DNA of 64,000 nucleotides from Narthecium ossifragum (lineage: Eukaryota; Streptophyta; Magnoliopsida; Dioscoreales; Nartheciaceae): NCBI GenBank assembly GCA_963920575.1, contig OY986967.1, forward strand, positions 4,633,869 to 4,697,868, read 5' to 3'. A model generated the notes under the pieces. It did not search any database. It saw nothing but the letters and a program-made list of their open reading frames with translations, and was not told the origin of the DNA. Shown in pieces: positions 32,984 through 44,618 of this stretch. The position numbers were made by a program, and so were the translations under genes. The stretch's first letter is position 1, and each line of letters opens with the position of its first letter.

Positions 32984-34876
32984 GTGGACGCTCGTTTGTC
33001 GTTGGTGACTGCGCAGATGTCGGGAGCTCGAGGCCGGCCTTCGGTTGTTGGTCTGGGTGGGGCTCGACCTGGTCGACCCACTCGACCGAGCGAGGAGGTT
33101 CCTATCAGGGCGGTTCGAGCTAGGCGGGTTGCGCCATCACCAGTGGCGGTTTTGGTCATGCAGGAGGAGGCGTTTCTTGTCCAGGAGAGGGTCCTCGCTC
33201 CTGTCGACGGGCGGGCCGTTGCGGCGGTCATGATGGATTTCCAGCGGCTGAACCTGCCTAGGTTCAGTGGTGAGATTGGGGATTCGACTACAGTGGATGG
33301 CTAGATCAGGGCAGTCACCCATGTTGTGGATGCTCTCTTCGTCGAGGATGACAGGATTCGGGTCACCCTCGCGGCGTTTTAGTTCGATGGGGACACCCTT
33401 GACTGGTGGTGCACCATTCAACACACCAGTGACGGATGGGAGCAGCTGTGGGAGGAGTTAAGGGTGTTGTTCTTGGACGCGTACTTCCCGGAGAGTTCGC
33501 GTGATTCCCTGTCCCGCGAGTACCAGTCCCTTTTGCAGGGTACTCGCTCTATTCAGCAGTATGCCACTCGGTTCACACATCTGGTTCATTTTGCGGGAGC
33601 TGTGGCAGGAGATCCGACAGCCAGGGCACGACAGTTCGGGTGGGGACTCCGTCCAGAGATCAAACGACAGACTTGCGCCCACCATTTCCAGACGTACGCA
33701 TCAGTTCTGAACTGTGCCTTAGTAGTAGAGGCGCAGTTGCAGGACAAGAGGTGTCGGGCAGTTCCACCGGCATTCTCTACCAGCACACCATAGAGACCTC
33801 AGGGTAGAGGGGGATTCGGGAAGGGGCAGCAACGGCGCCTGTGACCCTTCCAATAGCAGTCGCAGCGCCCACAGTAGTTTCAGCCGTAGTTGCCGAGTCC
33901 AGCGGGCCAGTTTCTCTTGACGGTCGGGTCGTCTGGGTAGGCTCCGCCAGGGGGAGGCCAGGGTCAGCAGCCTGATGGCACGTCAGTCACGTGCTTCCAA
34001 TGCAGGCAGCTGGGACACTTCTGTAGAGACTATCACCTCCGAGGAGTGCGGTGCGCTATGCCGTAGGGCAGTAGAGGCGGAGGGGTTAATACTTGGCAGG
34101 GGAGCAGTGGCGGGTGCGGATCAGGGGCTGGACTGAGTCACTCCAGAGGTGGAGGTTGCTGGCGGGGGTGTGTGTTTGCCCTCCTAGAGCGTGAGCAACC
34201 GGACACCGTGCAGCTGTACCAGCCGCCACAGTAGTACCAGCAGGCCGCGACAGAGCCATCCGTACTCAGAGGTATCTTTCAGCTTTTTAGTTCTTTAGTA
34301 GATGTGGTGATAGATTCAGGAGCGTCTCATTTCTATATTGCTAGCATGTGTGTGGCATCGCTAGGATTAGAAATGAGTTGGCTAGAGGTGGCACAGTCAG
34401 TGGACTCCCCGATCGGCGGGTCAATCAGGGTAGATCGGGGCTGCCGATCGTGTTTGTTGGAGGTTGGAGGCCTTCGTGTCTGTCTAGGCCTGCAGGTGCT
34501 AGACATGACCGGTTTTGACATGATACTCGGTATGGACTGGTTAGAAGCATACCGAGCCATCATCGACTGTGGTCCCCGAAGGGTGGTCGTTTGGACACCT
34601 GATGAGACACGGTTTGTGTTGTTGGGGGATCAGTTCTCAGCCGATTCATTTGCTTGTGGTGTGGGAAGGCGTGGTGGCGAGCTTTCAACCTTGCTAGCCA
34701 GCCTGTCCCTGTTTGGTTCTGAGGGAGTGCATCAAAGCAGTTTTCCCAGGATCGTGTGTGACTTTACAGACGTGTTTCATGAGGTGTTGTCGGGGTTTTC
34801 ACCGTCCAAAGAGGTCGATTTTGAGATCGACCTAGTACCGGTACCACACCGATCTCTCTCCCAGCTTTCAGGATGA
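32984..34876 (+). pseudogene. Gypsy gag and protease, one frame with ten stops
   Basis: One frame stays in register for about 625 codons. Gag: FQRLNLPRFSGE at 33239, LDWWCTIQH at 33402, the YFPES and SIQQYATRF region near 33480-33570, and a zinc knuckle near 33990 (CFQCRQLGHFCRDY) whose last Cys is Tyr. Protease: VVIDSGASHFYI at about 34304 (active-site DSG) and FDMILGMDWL near 34515. Stops are TAG at 33302, 33380, 33791, 33854, 33875, 33887, 33938, 34064 and 34232, and TGA at 33842. The first frameshift comes near 34860. Confidence 0.85.
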
Positions 34877-34879
34877 CAC

Positions 34880-35103
34880 CAGTAGAGTAGAGCGAGTTGA
34901 GGAATCACTTGGACGAGCTAACCAGCAGAGGCTTCATCCGTCCCAGCATGTCTCCCTGGGGGCGTCAGTGTTGTTCGTAAAGAAGAAGCATGGTACCCTT
35001 CGACTTTGCATAGACTACAAGCGGCTCAACATGGTGACAGTGAAGAACAGGTATCCGATGCCGTGGATCGACGACTTGTTCGACCAGTTGCGAGGATCTT
35101 CAG
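34880..35103 (+). pseudogene. Start of Gypsy reverse transcriptase, truncated
   Basis: [17 protein letters not shown] near 34901 and [20 protein letters not shown] near 34970 are the first RT blocks, in two frames, with a stop at 34887-34889. The frame ends at 35103, where an inverted LTR begins in the middle of the FDQLRG region. No YxDD motif, RNase H or integrase of G remains in the window. Confidence 0.85.
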
Positions 35104-35600
35104 TGTCATGCCACGGTCCAGAAAACCCATCCGGACCGGGACGTGAGGGAGGGAACCTACACCTATTCATTTCCAATCGGGCGCGATACAACAATTACCA
35201 TGAATAATTTAAACATTTGACTTCTGAAGGCATAATTGAAATCTAAAACATACTATTCCATTAACATCAGAGTTGTACAAATTTATATAAGAATTACTCA
35301 AAGATAGAAATTATACATATAAACTAATCCATGAGGGATACTGTATACAAAACTGTCAAACTGTACGATCCAATCCTCAGTCACCTCAACGCCCTCCAGA
35401 AGTCGACGCGTCGCCAAAAGCTGATCTGCTGGGAGTTACAGAGACACTTGGCGTCTGCACCTGTAAACGCAGCAGGGGTAGGGTGAGTATAAAGCCCAGT
35501 AAGGTTCTACTCTACGTCACACTCAAGGAAGGGGAAACTGTAACTGAACCGTCTCCTTGCCAAGCCTAAGGCGCATCTACTACAAGCATGCAAACGTGAC

Positions 35601-35740
35601 AGGGATCACGCCTGCTCTGGACGCTCCCCAATCGCCGACCACGCCGGGGATCACGCCGGCTCTAGGCGCTCCCCAAACGTCGACCGCATCGGGGATCACG
35701 CGGGCTAGCTCACCCCAAACGTCAACAACAGAAAAGTAAA
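35601..35740. repeat. 45-bp tandem repeat, three units
   Basis: GGGATCACGC starts at 35602, 35647 and 35692. The unit is a multiple of three, so a short ORF (35557-35739) shows repeated 15-residue blocks. It is not considered a gene. Confidence 0.85.
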
Positions 35741-36146
35741 GCACACCCACACTCAAGCTTGGCAAAGGAGGACAGTACGACCTCTAAACCTCAAGAACCA
35801 AGATCTGATAAGTCAATAGTACCACAATCTCGCCCTAGACCTGACTACCCAACCACGGTCCTAGAGCTAGACCCGAGCTACCTGAGAGCCTTGGATCGAC
35901 GATCAACCCATCGTCCACGCCTTAACCTAAAATGCAACTAATGCAATCAAATGCATGCACCTATACAAACATCTAATCTAAGTGTCACTATATGGCATAT
36001 CAACAATATGAGGCACAATTATTCTACACATTCCCAGGAGCCGTGACTCTCCCGGTTAACCACAAAGCAATAAAGATCTAACTACTACAAGTTACAACTA
36101 AATAAAGCATAATAAATAAATGCAACTATAGTTAACACAGGCTTAT

Positions 36147-38096
36147 TGATAGCGCTTGAAAAGTGCCGTAGCTTAACAAGTCTACTCAAAATTACAAATT
36201 TATAATCAAACTACTAACTACTTTTAGGGGTAGCTAGCAGTGAGTCCGAGTCGAATCCACAGGGAATGCGTAAGAGAGTAATTAAACTACTAAACTCAAT
36301 CTAAGTATTCCTATCAACAAGTTCATAAAAGATTCAGAATTAGAATTAAACTAACTTTATACTAAAGGATTGATAAATACGAGAAAAGGTATCAGGGAAT
36401 TCTTAATCAATAACTAGGATTCTACCATGTCTTTCTAGGATTAGAACGAGCTAACCAAACGAAATGGTTTTCCTACTGGTTGATAGGTGAATGGCTAGTT
36501 CTCCCTATCACTCAACAAGTTCCGATTAGGATCCCTTGTCGGTGAGAGCAATAATCTAAAGTTTAGTGATCTAATTGTTAGTTATGATCACTGCTATTGA
36601 ATCCTCTGATCAGGATGAAATCATCGCAAGAAAATAGTATAATATGGATTTAGGTGTAAGATCAAGATGATTCTAGCACCTTGAGGTCGCCCAATAGAAT
36701 GTATCAAGGATTAACAGTTAATCTAGTGGTTCTAGCACTAGCGTAGTGGTACTAGCACTTACGAAATCCATAATCTTGAATTAAGATGAATAAAGGATTA
36801 AGAGTTGGTCATAATGGTTCTATTATTACATGTAATGGTCCTAGCATCACAAGACTCTTAATATCGAGAAGAAAATCCTCACATCCATGGTTCTAACATG
36901 AATGCTTTGATGAGAATCTCTAATCTCACCTAACATGCTCAAGACCTAGATCTAGGGCATTAAAGAACAAATCATTCATCCACTAATAATAAAATCATAC
37001 CAAGTTCATAAAGAAATTAGGATCAATCCATACAAACCATTCAAAGATGTATACATGCCCTAAATCTTAGGAATCCCTAATAGAAACCCTAATTACATCA
37101 TAAGAATCACATGGTGAAAAGTTTAGCTACTCATCTTTTGAGTTTGATCCATAGATGAAGGTTGTTGAAGCTCTTCCGCCATGGATTTCCTCCCAAAAAT
37201 TCTGAAAAGAAAAGTTAAAAAGAGGAAAAAGAAACTAAGAAAACTGTTCTTCCCGGCCAAGAGAGAAGACCCCTAAAAACCCTAAAAGATGCCTATTTAT
37301 AGCCTAGGTTACACCTCCTCCCGGATTAGATCTGGGCCATTGGCTTTCTTCACGGATAAACAGATGATCGGTTATCAGGGAGTGATGATCGATCATCTCT
37401 TCTTCAACTGCTGGGCTACGCCCCGTAAAGGATCCATCATCAAGGGCATAGATGATAGATCATCCTCTTGTGCTGATGGTGAAGCCCTGTGGATGATCAA
37501 TGATTCCATAACGGAAGATCAATCATTTGAAACTTTACTCTCTGTCATGTTGTTGTCGTGCATGCATGATCCATCCTTTGATGAAGTGATGATCGATCAT
37601 TTAGACCTAAAAACTGGATGTGCCTGAGTATGATCGATCATTCAAAAGGGAATGATTGATCATGCAAAATATAGCTCTCTGCTACAGTAGATGATCGATC
37701 ATCTAGGGGAGGATGATCCATCCTTTGTTTCTGCGTATTTACTCTTTTGCCATCAGACTGCACCATTGGTACTAAAAATATCATAACTTATTCTAGGAAA
37801 CTCGGAATCATAAATCGTCAACTTCTACTGAAACTAGACTTCAAGAGCTTTCCAACCATGTATGACAAACCATCTGGTTCTTCCTGACCAGGTACAGTTT
37901 TGATGTCAAAGACGGACCATCCTTGTTCCTTTGACTTCGCAGGTTCTTTATTTGTTCGTTTTAGCACCAAACATGATCTAATCTTCATTGAAGGCTCTTA
38001 TACTTGAAATACATCATAGACTATCAAAATATAATTGCTCGGAGATTAACGTGATCCAGTTAAAAGGGTGATTTGTGCACTTTTCACGTCTTATCA
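36147..38096 (-). mobile_element. K: solo LTR, Tat/Athila-type, 1950 bp
   Basis: In element direction it starts TGATAAGACGTG (38096) and ends AGCGCTATCA (36147). It is flanked by the exact duplication CTTAT (36142-36146 and 38097-38101). A TATA-like element (inverse TATTTATAG, 37294-37302) and the conserved CCCTGTGG-TCGA block (inverse at 36244-36265) are present. A second copy, in plus direction, begins at 40802. Confidence 0.92.
37340..37740. repeat. ATGATCGATCAT palindrome array in K
   Basis: Repeated ATGATCGATCATC and half-variants (GATGATCC, GATCAATCAT) lie about 20-40 bp apart, upstream of the TATA-like element in K direction. The longest perfect palindrome is TAGATGATCGATCATCTA at 37688-37705. 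The K copy at 40970-41275 has the same array. Confidence 0.88.
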
Positions 38097-38289
38097 CTTA
38101 TTGAAAAACCGATTAAAATCCATAAAAGTTGGCAAAATAATCAGAAATACAAATCATCGTAAAAACTCAAAGCAAAGCGTGAAATCACGATTAAAACACC
38201 ATAATATCCTAATTCTAACAATAGAAAAGACATAAAAGAAAGCCGAGTTGATTTGGAATCAAATCGTTGAAAACCAAGCCAAAATCAAC

Positions 38290-38590
38290 TTACTGCACAA
38301 AGGAAATCGATCTTCATGCCCATGAAGATCGATCTTCTCCATACGCGCCCTCTGCCAAGGCAAATGATCGATCTTCACACCCAGTGGAGATCGATCTTCC
38401 TTGCGCAGGTCCACTGCTAAGGGAGAGATCAATCTTCCTCTTCAACGAAGATCAATCTTCCTCGGGCTAGCACCATACCCCACCTCAACACGAAAGAGAT
38501 CGATCTTCATGGCCGTGAAGATCGATCCTTCTCGGACTGGGCGTGAGATCACAAGAGTGATCAATCTTCTTCACAATAAGACCGATCCTT
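38290..38590. repeat. GATCGATCTTC array in reverse LTR
   Basis: About eight AAGATCGATCTTC or GATCAATCTTC words are spaced about 20-40 bp apart (for example 38307, 38327, 38367, 38387, 38497 and 38519). It corresponds to the array at 24652-25435 in the homologous LTR. Confidence 0.82.
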
Positions 38591-38810
38591 CTTGATCACC
38601 GCCGAAAACCCACCGGAGAAAACACCGGAAAACGCACGAAATACAAGACCAAACTTTATAAAACTCAGGGATCTGGTAGCATGGAACTAGGGGAGTCCGA
38701 AAACACTAGAATACCGAAAAACCAACGGCTATATACATAGATCTAAGCTAAAGAGAGACAAAGCAAACCTAAGTTATCAAATCTTAAGATTTGGGTAAAG
38801 ATCCCTACTG

Positions 38811-39007
38811 TCGCGCCCCGACTCGCGAAAGCCCAACTGGGCCGGGCGACGCGAACCGGAACCTAACAAACTGTGAAAATTTTTGGCGAGGGTTCCCTCT
38901 AACCTAATGGTTTCTCTAAGCAATTCATCAAAAAGCCCTCAATTAGCAAAACTACAATTTATAGAAACCTCAAACGAAGATTACAAGATCCAAAAGTTTA
39001 ATATACA
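38811..39007 (-). repeat. Inverted LTR end fused to 3' LTR of G
   Basis: It starts TGTCGCGCCCCGACT and is the reverse complement of about the last 200 bases of the G LTR (40103 backward). It joins directly, near 39007, to plus-oriented LTR sequence, so the two LTR ends form a large inverted repeat around 39008-39900. Confidence 0.7.
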
Positions 39008-40103
39008 AAACCTCGATTCTCAAATCCGATGTCGTTTGGACGTCAGATCGACGAGGTCGCTTAGCCTCTAATTAGGGGATCTTGATGATTAAATAATATT
39101 ATATTTTCATCTGTGTTTTCGGGGTTGCTTCCCGTTGTGGGGGTTCACGGTTGACGATCAAGGAACCTTCGTAATGCGGGGACCCGCTGTGGATTGGCTG
39201 GCAGCGATCGTTGGTATCGCTGCAGCAGTCCAGTTGGACTTGTTTGTTATCTTATCATATTATTGCATGCTTATCTCTTACCTGCGCATAATCATAGCAT
39301 GCATTTTGATTGTGCATTAGATGCATAAGGATAGGGCGTGGGCGATGGGTTGATCGCCGATCCGAGGCTTTCGGGTAGCTCAGATTTAGCTCTAGGACCG
39401 TGGCGGGTAGCATGGTCCAGGTTGGATTGTAGTATTCAGTCGATATCGATGATAGGCTTAGATGACTTGAATACATGTTGATTGAGTTTTAGAGGTCATG
39501 TCGGCCTCGAGCCAGGTGCTGAGGGTGCAGCCGGTGTCGTCGTTTCATCCTTGGGCAGAGGGTGTGTCTACCCGGCAGAGACTTGTCATGCCCATTAGTG
39601 TCTTCTTCCTGCTGTACTAGGTGTTTTCGGGATTGGTCCAGTTCGTTAGGGTGACCATGGTTGGATACCTAGAGACACTGTTGTGTTCCCTCCTTTCTGT
39701 GTGTCATAGTGTAGAACCTTACTGACCTTAGTGCTCACTCCTACTCGGGCTATATTTTGCAGGTCCATACGTTATCTCTTCTTCAGTAGCCCCTACAGGG
39801 CAAGTGTTTGGTGGTGCGGCGGCGTCTAGCGGTGCTTGAGGAGCGGCGATCGTCATCTATACCCTTTCTGTTTAGATAGCCTCCTACGGGAGTGTGATGT
39901 ATATGAATGTACTCTTTGAGGTTTTGAAATCTTATTGTATTATATCTTTTGATGTTGTTAATTATTGTTAATTAATGGTACTTATAAAAATGTTTAGGGA
40001 AACTAGTAAGCTAGAGGGAACTCTTGCCAAATTTTTCGCATTTAGTTAGGTTCCGGTTCGCGTCGCCCGGCCCGGTTGGGCCTTTGCGGGTCGGGGCGCG
40101 ACA
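39008..40103 (+). repeat. 3' LTR of G, second half
   Basis: It aligns with the 5' LTR of G from about 31670 to 32814 and ends GGGGCGCGACA. The first half of this LTR is missing. The right flank CCTCG then resumes the D2 LTR. Confidence 0.8.
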
Positions 40104-40801
40104 CCTCGACTGAGTTTTAATCCAACTAGAAAACCCCCTTACTTAATTAGCAAGTAATAAGGTTTTCATACTCAAACTCAATTATCGACTAAATAAGAAT
40201 GAATAACAACTTCCTAACTTAACTAGGACTCTTAATTAATACATAACAATCAAATAACAACTAGAACTCAAAAGACTAATAATAAACCCTAATTAAATAC
40301 TCTAGTTTGAAATAGGGAAGTCCAAGTCAAATTAGGAAAGAGGCTAAACACGTTTGGGTCCTCTTCTGGGCGCGAGTCCAGTTGGTCGAGTCGGATCGAC
40401 TCGTATCATCCCCCCTTCATTCGGAATTGGCATTGTCCTCAAGGCCTGAGTCTGATGAAGGAAGAGGGCTCCACTTTGCTGGACGGGAGTGACTTGGCTG
40501 GACCAAAATGGAAACTCTGAGCCAGGCGGTGAGAAACTGGGTCGATCCCATGAGGGGTATGGGGGTAGCAAGAGCAGTGCTGAAGGAGCATATGGGGGTC
40601 GATCTGACTGCTCAAGTAGCTCCAAGAGTCGTGCTCTCACTGGTTCTCCTGGATCATCTTCGTTATGTCCCATGAGTAGTGTTGCCCATGACCATAAGAC
40701 GGGATTTGATCTCCATGGTCTGATTAGCTGTGCAAGGTCTTGGCTTGTAACTGAGTTAGGCTGGCTTCGGTCCAGTCTGAAGTGAAGTCGGCTGGGCCAT
40801 G
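40104..40801 (-). mobile_element. D2: rest of 3' LTR and internal tail
   Basis: 40104-40408 continues the D2 LTR split by G and ends with TCGTATCA, the inverse of TGATACGA. Next come the inverse polypurine tract (40409-40420) and the internal tail (to 40801), whose inverse matches 16330-16698 of D1. The element is cut at 40802 by a K-type LTR. Confidence 0.78.
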
Positions 40802-41597
40802 TGATAAGACTTGAAAAGTGCACAAATCACCCTTATAATTTGGCTTTGTTAGTCTCCGAGCAATGCTCCACTGACTATTTTTATCTTATTTCAGGTACAA
40901 CATACCCTAGTATGAGTTAGATCAAGTTTGGAGTCAAAACGAGCTCATTTGGGCAATTTCAGCATGAATGATCGATCAACACATCAGGAAAGGATCGATC
41001 ATTTAAGTACACTAACCTGACAGAGCACCAATTCAAAGGATCGATCTTCAAGGAAGCAAAGTATCGATCATTTATGCACGACAACAGTGACAGAGAGCAA
41101 GGTCTAAAAGGATCGATCTTCCTTCATGGAATGATAGATCATCCACGGGGCGTGATCAATAACACAAGAAAATGATCGATCATCTCCTATAGGAATGATC
41201 GATCTTTTATGGGACGTAGCTAGCAATTGAAGACCAATGATCGATCTTCACCCTATGGAATGATCGATCATTTGTTTGCCAGTGAAGAAAATCAAAGGCC
41301 CAGATCTAATCCGGGAGAGGGATGTTCCTAGGCTATAAATAGACAATTTCTAGGGTTTTGAGAGGGCTTCTCTCTTGGGAATTGGAGCAATAGTTTTCTT
41401 TTCCTCTTTTAAGCTTTTCTTTGGAGATTCTTTTGGAGAAGATCCATGGCGGAAGAGCTTCATCAACCTTTGTATGTGGATCAAACCGTAAAGATGAGTA
41501 ACTAAACCCCTCGCCAAGGGATTCTTATGATGTAACTAGGGTTTCTATTAGGGATTTCTAAGATTGATATCTTCCTTAAAGCAGAGAACACTCGTAT
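40802..41597 (+). mobile_element. K-type LTR, left part, running into gap
   Basis: It begins TGATAAGACTTGAAAAGTGC and is homologous to K (reverse of 38096 backward). It has the GATCGATCATT palindrome array (40970-41275) and a TATA-like TATAAAT at 41334-41340. It runs into the N gap, so whether it is a solo LTR or a full element cannot be seen. Confidence 0.82.
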
Positions 41598-41797
41598 NNN
41601 NNNNNNNNNNNNNNNNNNNNNNNNNNNNNNNNNNNNNNNNNNNNNNNNNNNNNNNNNNNNNNNNNNNNNNNNNNNNNNNNNNNNNNNNNNNNNNNNNNNN
41701 NNNNNNNNNNNNNNNNNNNNNNNNNNNNNNNNNNNNNNNNNNNNNNNNNNNNNNNNNNNNNNNNNNNNNNNNNNNNNNNNNNNNNNNNNNNNNNNNN
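41598..41797. other. Assembly gap of 200 N
   Basis: Exactly 200 undefined bases. The round number suggests an arbitrary gap size, so the true distance is unknown. An ORF bridging it has no meaning. Confidence 0.98.
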
Positions 41798-42190
41798 GGG
41801 AAGTTACATGCTGCCCTGGGGTCCTACCCCTTTGTTGTTTAGCGCTGGACGCTTGGTTGTTGAGAGGGGACGACTATTGACAGTTGAGGTCACAGAGCGC
41901 GTGCCCTGGGGTATGCAGTGGACGTGACGTGAGTTTCCCTCAGAGATGAGACAGAACTCGGGACTTTGTGGTTTCCCTTTCTTCCTGTGCGATGTAAAGT
42001 AGAGTAGAACCCTACTGAGTTTTATTGCTCACTCCTACCCGGACTGCGTTTGCAGGTGCAGGCGTTTGGCTTTGTATATAGACATCCCTCGAGGATTGTT
42101 TTAAATGTATAATTTCCGTCTTTGGGAAGTTTCTGCTAAATCTGTATCTGATGTCTAGAATGTACAACTTAATGTTATTGAAATAGAATT
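41798..42190 (+). repeat. Fragment of G-like LTR
   Basis: It contains the family block GTAGAACCCTACTGAG, then CACTCCTACCCGGACTGCG and GCAGGTGCAGGCG (42003-42065), as at 32420-32475. Both ends are ill-defined; the left is in the gap. Confidence 0.6.
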
Positions 42191-42230
42191 ATGTTTCTTC
42201 TGATCTTGAGGTTAGATCTTTAGTAGATTA

Positions 42231-42690
42231 TCAGAATTGCTGTATCGTCATCTTGGAATTAGACTCAACCACCAACTGAGTAGCATCTCTATCCTTTGCC
42301 CAACAAACCCTATGATAAATTGCTTTAAGCTCTGCCTGAAGCACAGGCTCTGCGTCTACTGACATTCCCATTGCCCAAATAGCATCCTCACCATGAACCT
42401 CCACAACTCCCACAGCCGCATGACAACCACCCTGTCCAAAGGAAGCGTCCACCTAGAGAATTCTTGCATCACCCCTATCAATGACAACAATCTGGGACTC
42501 TTTCATCTTCAGGAACTCATTAGCAAGTCTGCAAGGCCTCAGTGCTAGTTTCTTCGCCGATTCCCCTTGGCCTTCAAAAGCCACGGTTTCTATCCTTCCA
42601 AATTTGCCACATTGTATAGGCAACGTGGGCCTTGGTCAGTCCCATGTTGAGATGTATAATGTAGCGTATAAAGACAATAGGAGGATATAG
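42231..42690 (-). pseudogene. LINE-type RNase H fragment
   Basis: On the minus strand, 42452-42231 reads DASFGQGGCHAAVGVV, then QAELKAIYHRVCWAK and VVESNSK. This is the plant RNase H-like (RVT_3) domain found at the C-terminus of L1-type LINE pol proteins. Upstream, about 42660-42580, the frame reads YTMWQIWKDRNR, which also belongs to the end of such proteins. Frames change and stops occur. It is a truncated relic; a host RVT_3 gene fragment is the alternative. Confidence 0.65.
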
Positions 42691-43197
42691 CTTGCGAACT
42701 GAAGTCCATAAGGATGTGACCATAAAGGAATATAGGAGAAAGGAAAGCATGAGCTATTACACTTAAATCTAAAGTTTAATTTGTTAAAATTCTTATTTGT
42801 TCTTATACTTGGTCATTAAAAAAGCATGAGCATATTTATCCATGAGAATTATGACAGAAAGGTGCTTACAAGATGTTTTCTTTTTTATGTTAAAATTAGA
42901 AAAAAAAATTTATTGTGTCTGCATAATTCTTTTACTTAATCTTTGAAACAAAATAGACCATGTTCTTTTCATACAGTTTCAAACAAATTAATTTCTGAAA
43001 TGATAACAGAACGAATAAATTTTATATATTTGAATGTGGTTGGCACGTGCAGAGCACGTCTCTACAAGTGCCGGATCACTAGTATACCAATAGAAATACA
43101 ATAAAATCAGACAGAAATAAAGTATATCCGCATATCGCATATGACCATTTTAAGTTTGTCAAATGTCAAATAATTGCTAAATTTTGTCATTAGTCTA
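42691..43197. other. AT-rich sequence with a Helitron-like end
   Basis: No gene is seen. At 43045-43059 there is a perfect 6-bp hairpin ACGTGC-AGA-GCACGT. CTAG followed by T lies at 43079-43083, about 20 bases downstream, which resembles a Helitron 3' terminus. The other end was not found. Confidence 0.3.
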
Positions 43198-44258
43198 TGT
43201 TAGCGTAGAAATCTAACCGTTGACCGGTCAAATAGTCAAGATCGGGATCTACTCAACACTTAAGAATCAGAATATTGCAGTTAAGTTCTACTCCTTCAAA
43301 CTACGTTCGAACAGAGGTGTCAAGTTGAATGGAAACCTATATTAGACCTAATTTAATAATCTAATTAACAACTAATTATCTAGATTAACTTAAAATAGTC
43401 TAAATTAATCTATTGAAAGCATAAATTATCTAATATCAGAAAATTAATTAAAGAAAACGGTAAAGATCATCCTAAATAACTAAATCAGAGAAAATATGTT
43501 TAAATCTATTAATTAACTTAATCTAATTTAGAATATAAATACTTCTAATATTAAATTAATCTAAAGGAAAGCAGTAAAAGAAATCTCTAAAAATAACAGA
43601 AAAGAAGAAATCATCATTATCTAAACCTAGATTAACTATCTAAGAACAGTAATAGAAACTACATTAAACTAAGTGTTGAAGAAACGAAATCATTTCATTA
43701 AATAAAATCAACTTACAGGAACAAAAAACATCTTGAAAGAACTAAGGAAATCCAGGCGCGCAGGCTCTGTGTTTAGTTTTGCGAGAGAGGTTATATGGTA
43801 AAAGAAGAAGATTATTTATACTAGAGCAGTTTGATAACTTCTACTGAGCACGTTCTCCGCGATCTTCCGTCTTTCACTCTTGATGTGCCGCGTGTCCTAT
43901 GTTCTCCGATATTTCCTCATTTCTTCATATCATGCTCTGGCCGATGACGATTGCGTCTGGTCTATGAGCTTGTCTATGTTTTGTAATGTCATCTTTCTTG
44001 ATCGCCGTTTTCTTCTCGTCCATATCTTCATCGTCCAAAGTTGATAACTTGTTCATCTCTAAATCATCATCGTTCTTGGTCGATAACCTCCTAATGTAAA
44101 GATGATCATCATTCTGGGTCGATGATTTCATTCTTTTAGGTGATTATCTTTTATTCATCTTTGAGCGATATCGCTCAATTGGGTTTAAAAGTATGTCGGT
44201 CATATTTATTATACTGACATGGCAATCATTGATTGGTTAGTCATTATTTTGGCTAACA
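43198..44258 (-). repeat. 3' LTR of M
   Basis: In element direction it starts TGTTAGCCAAAAT (44258) and ends CTACGCTAACA (43198), 1061 bp. It is nearly identical to the 5' LTR, with scattered substitutions and small indels. It has a TATA-like element (inverse TTTATA, 43815-43820). The near identity suggests a fairly recent insertion. Confidence 0.92.
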
Positions 44259-44271
44259 TTTTGCCCCCCAT
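44259..44271 (-). promoter_or_regulatory. Polypurine tract of M
   Basis: In element direction ATGGGGGGCAAAA directly precedes the 3' LTR. It primes plus-strand synthesis. Sequence 44272-44618 between it and the PMD start holds no other ORF with support and may include the promoter of the PMD gene. Confidence 0.8.
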
Positions 44272-44618
44272 GCGGTAATCGAGGAGTTTGAATTTATAAT
44301 GAGATGACCGCATCTGATGCGATTTGACAACTTGCTTGATAACCACTAAAGGCTAATCATGATCATTCTCTAGGAAAATGAATCGCTGCTTTTTTTTCAT
44401 TCTCTCTCCATATCCCTTAATATTCTGCATTTAATGTGTCGTCCTTATCTGACATACATACCCTTAGCCATACTTGTTTGGTTCTTCCTTCTCTTAGAGT
44501 GTTGTTTTTTCTCCTTTCTTCATCGTCGCGGCGCTTAGGCTTTCTTCTTCCTCTTGTGATTGCTGAGACACCAGAGACTTCTTCTTCTTCTTCTCCGTTA
44601 AGTCTTCCGTTTTCCGCC

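Larger units (their letters stand above)
35104..38810 (-). repeat. Reverse G-like LTR, split by solo LTR K
   Basis: It starts TGTCATGCCACGG, the inverse of the family 3' end. It resembles the reverse solo LTR at 23352-25663, including GATCGATCTTC words (38308-38590) and the ending around 38690-38810. The right end is lost at 38810/38811. The left flank is TTCAG (35099-35103). Solo LTR K occupies 36147-38096. Confidence 0.7.
22815..40103 (+). mobile_element. G: Ty3/Gypsy element with many nested insertions
   Basis: The left end is TGTGAGGACATG and the right end is GGGGCGCGACA. The flanks ACTCG (22810-22814) and CCTCG (40104-40108) match at four of five bases. Joining the flanks restores the D-type LTR around its TATA region, as judged by the D1 copy. 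Inside are a 5' LTR, an iMet-type PBS, gag, protease and the start of RT. The rest of pol and the first half of the 3' LTR are missing. The PBS and protease suit chromovirus-like (Tekay/Del-type) Gypsy elements. Confidence 0.82.

Noticed and set aside
41564..41842. ORF across the N gap
   Set aside because: Most of it is undefined sequence.
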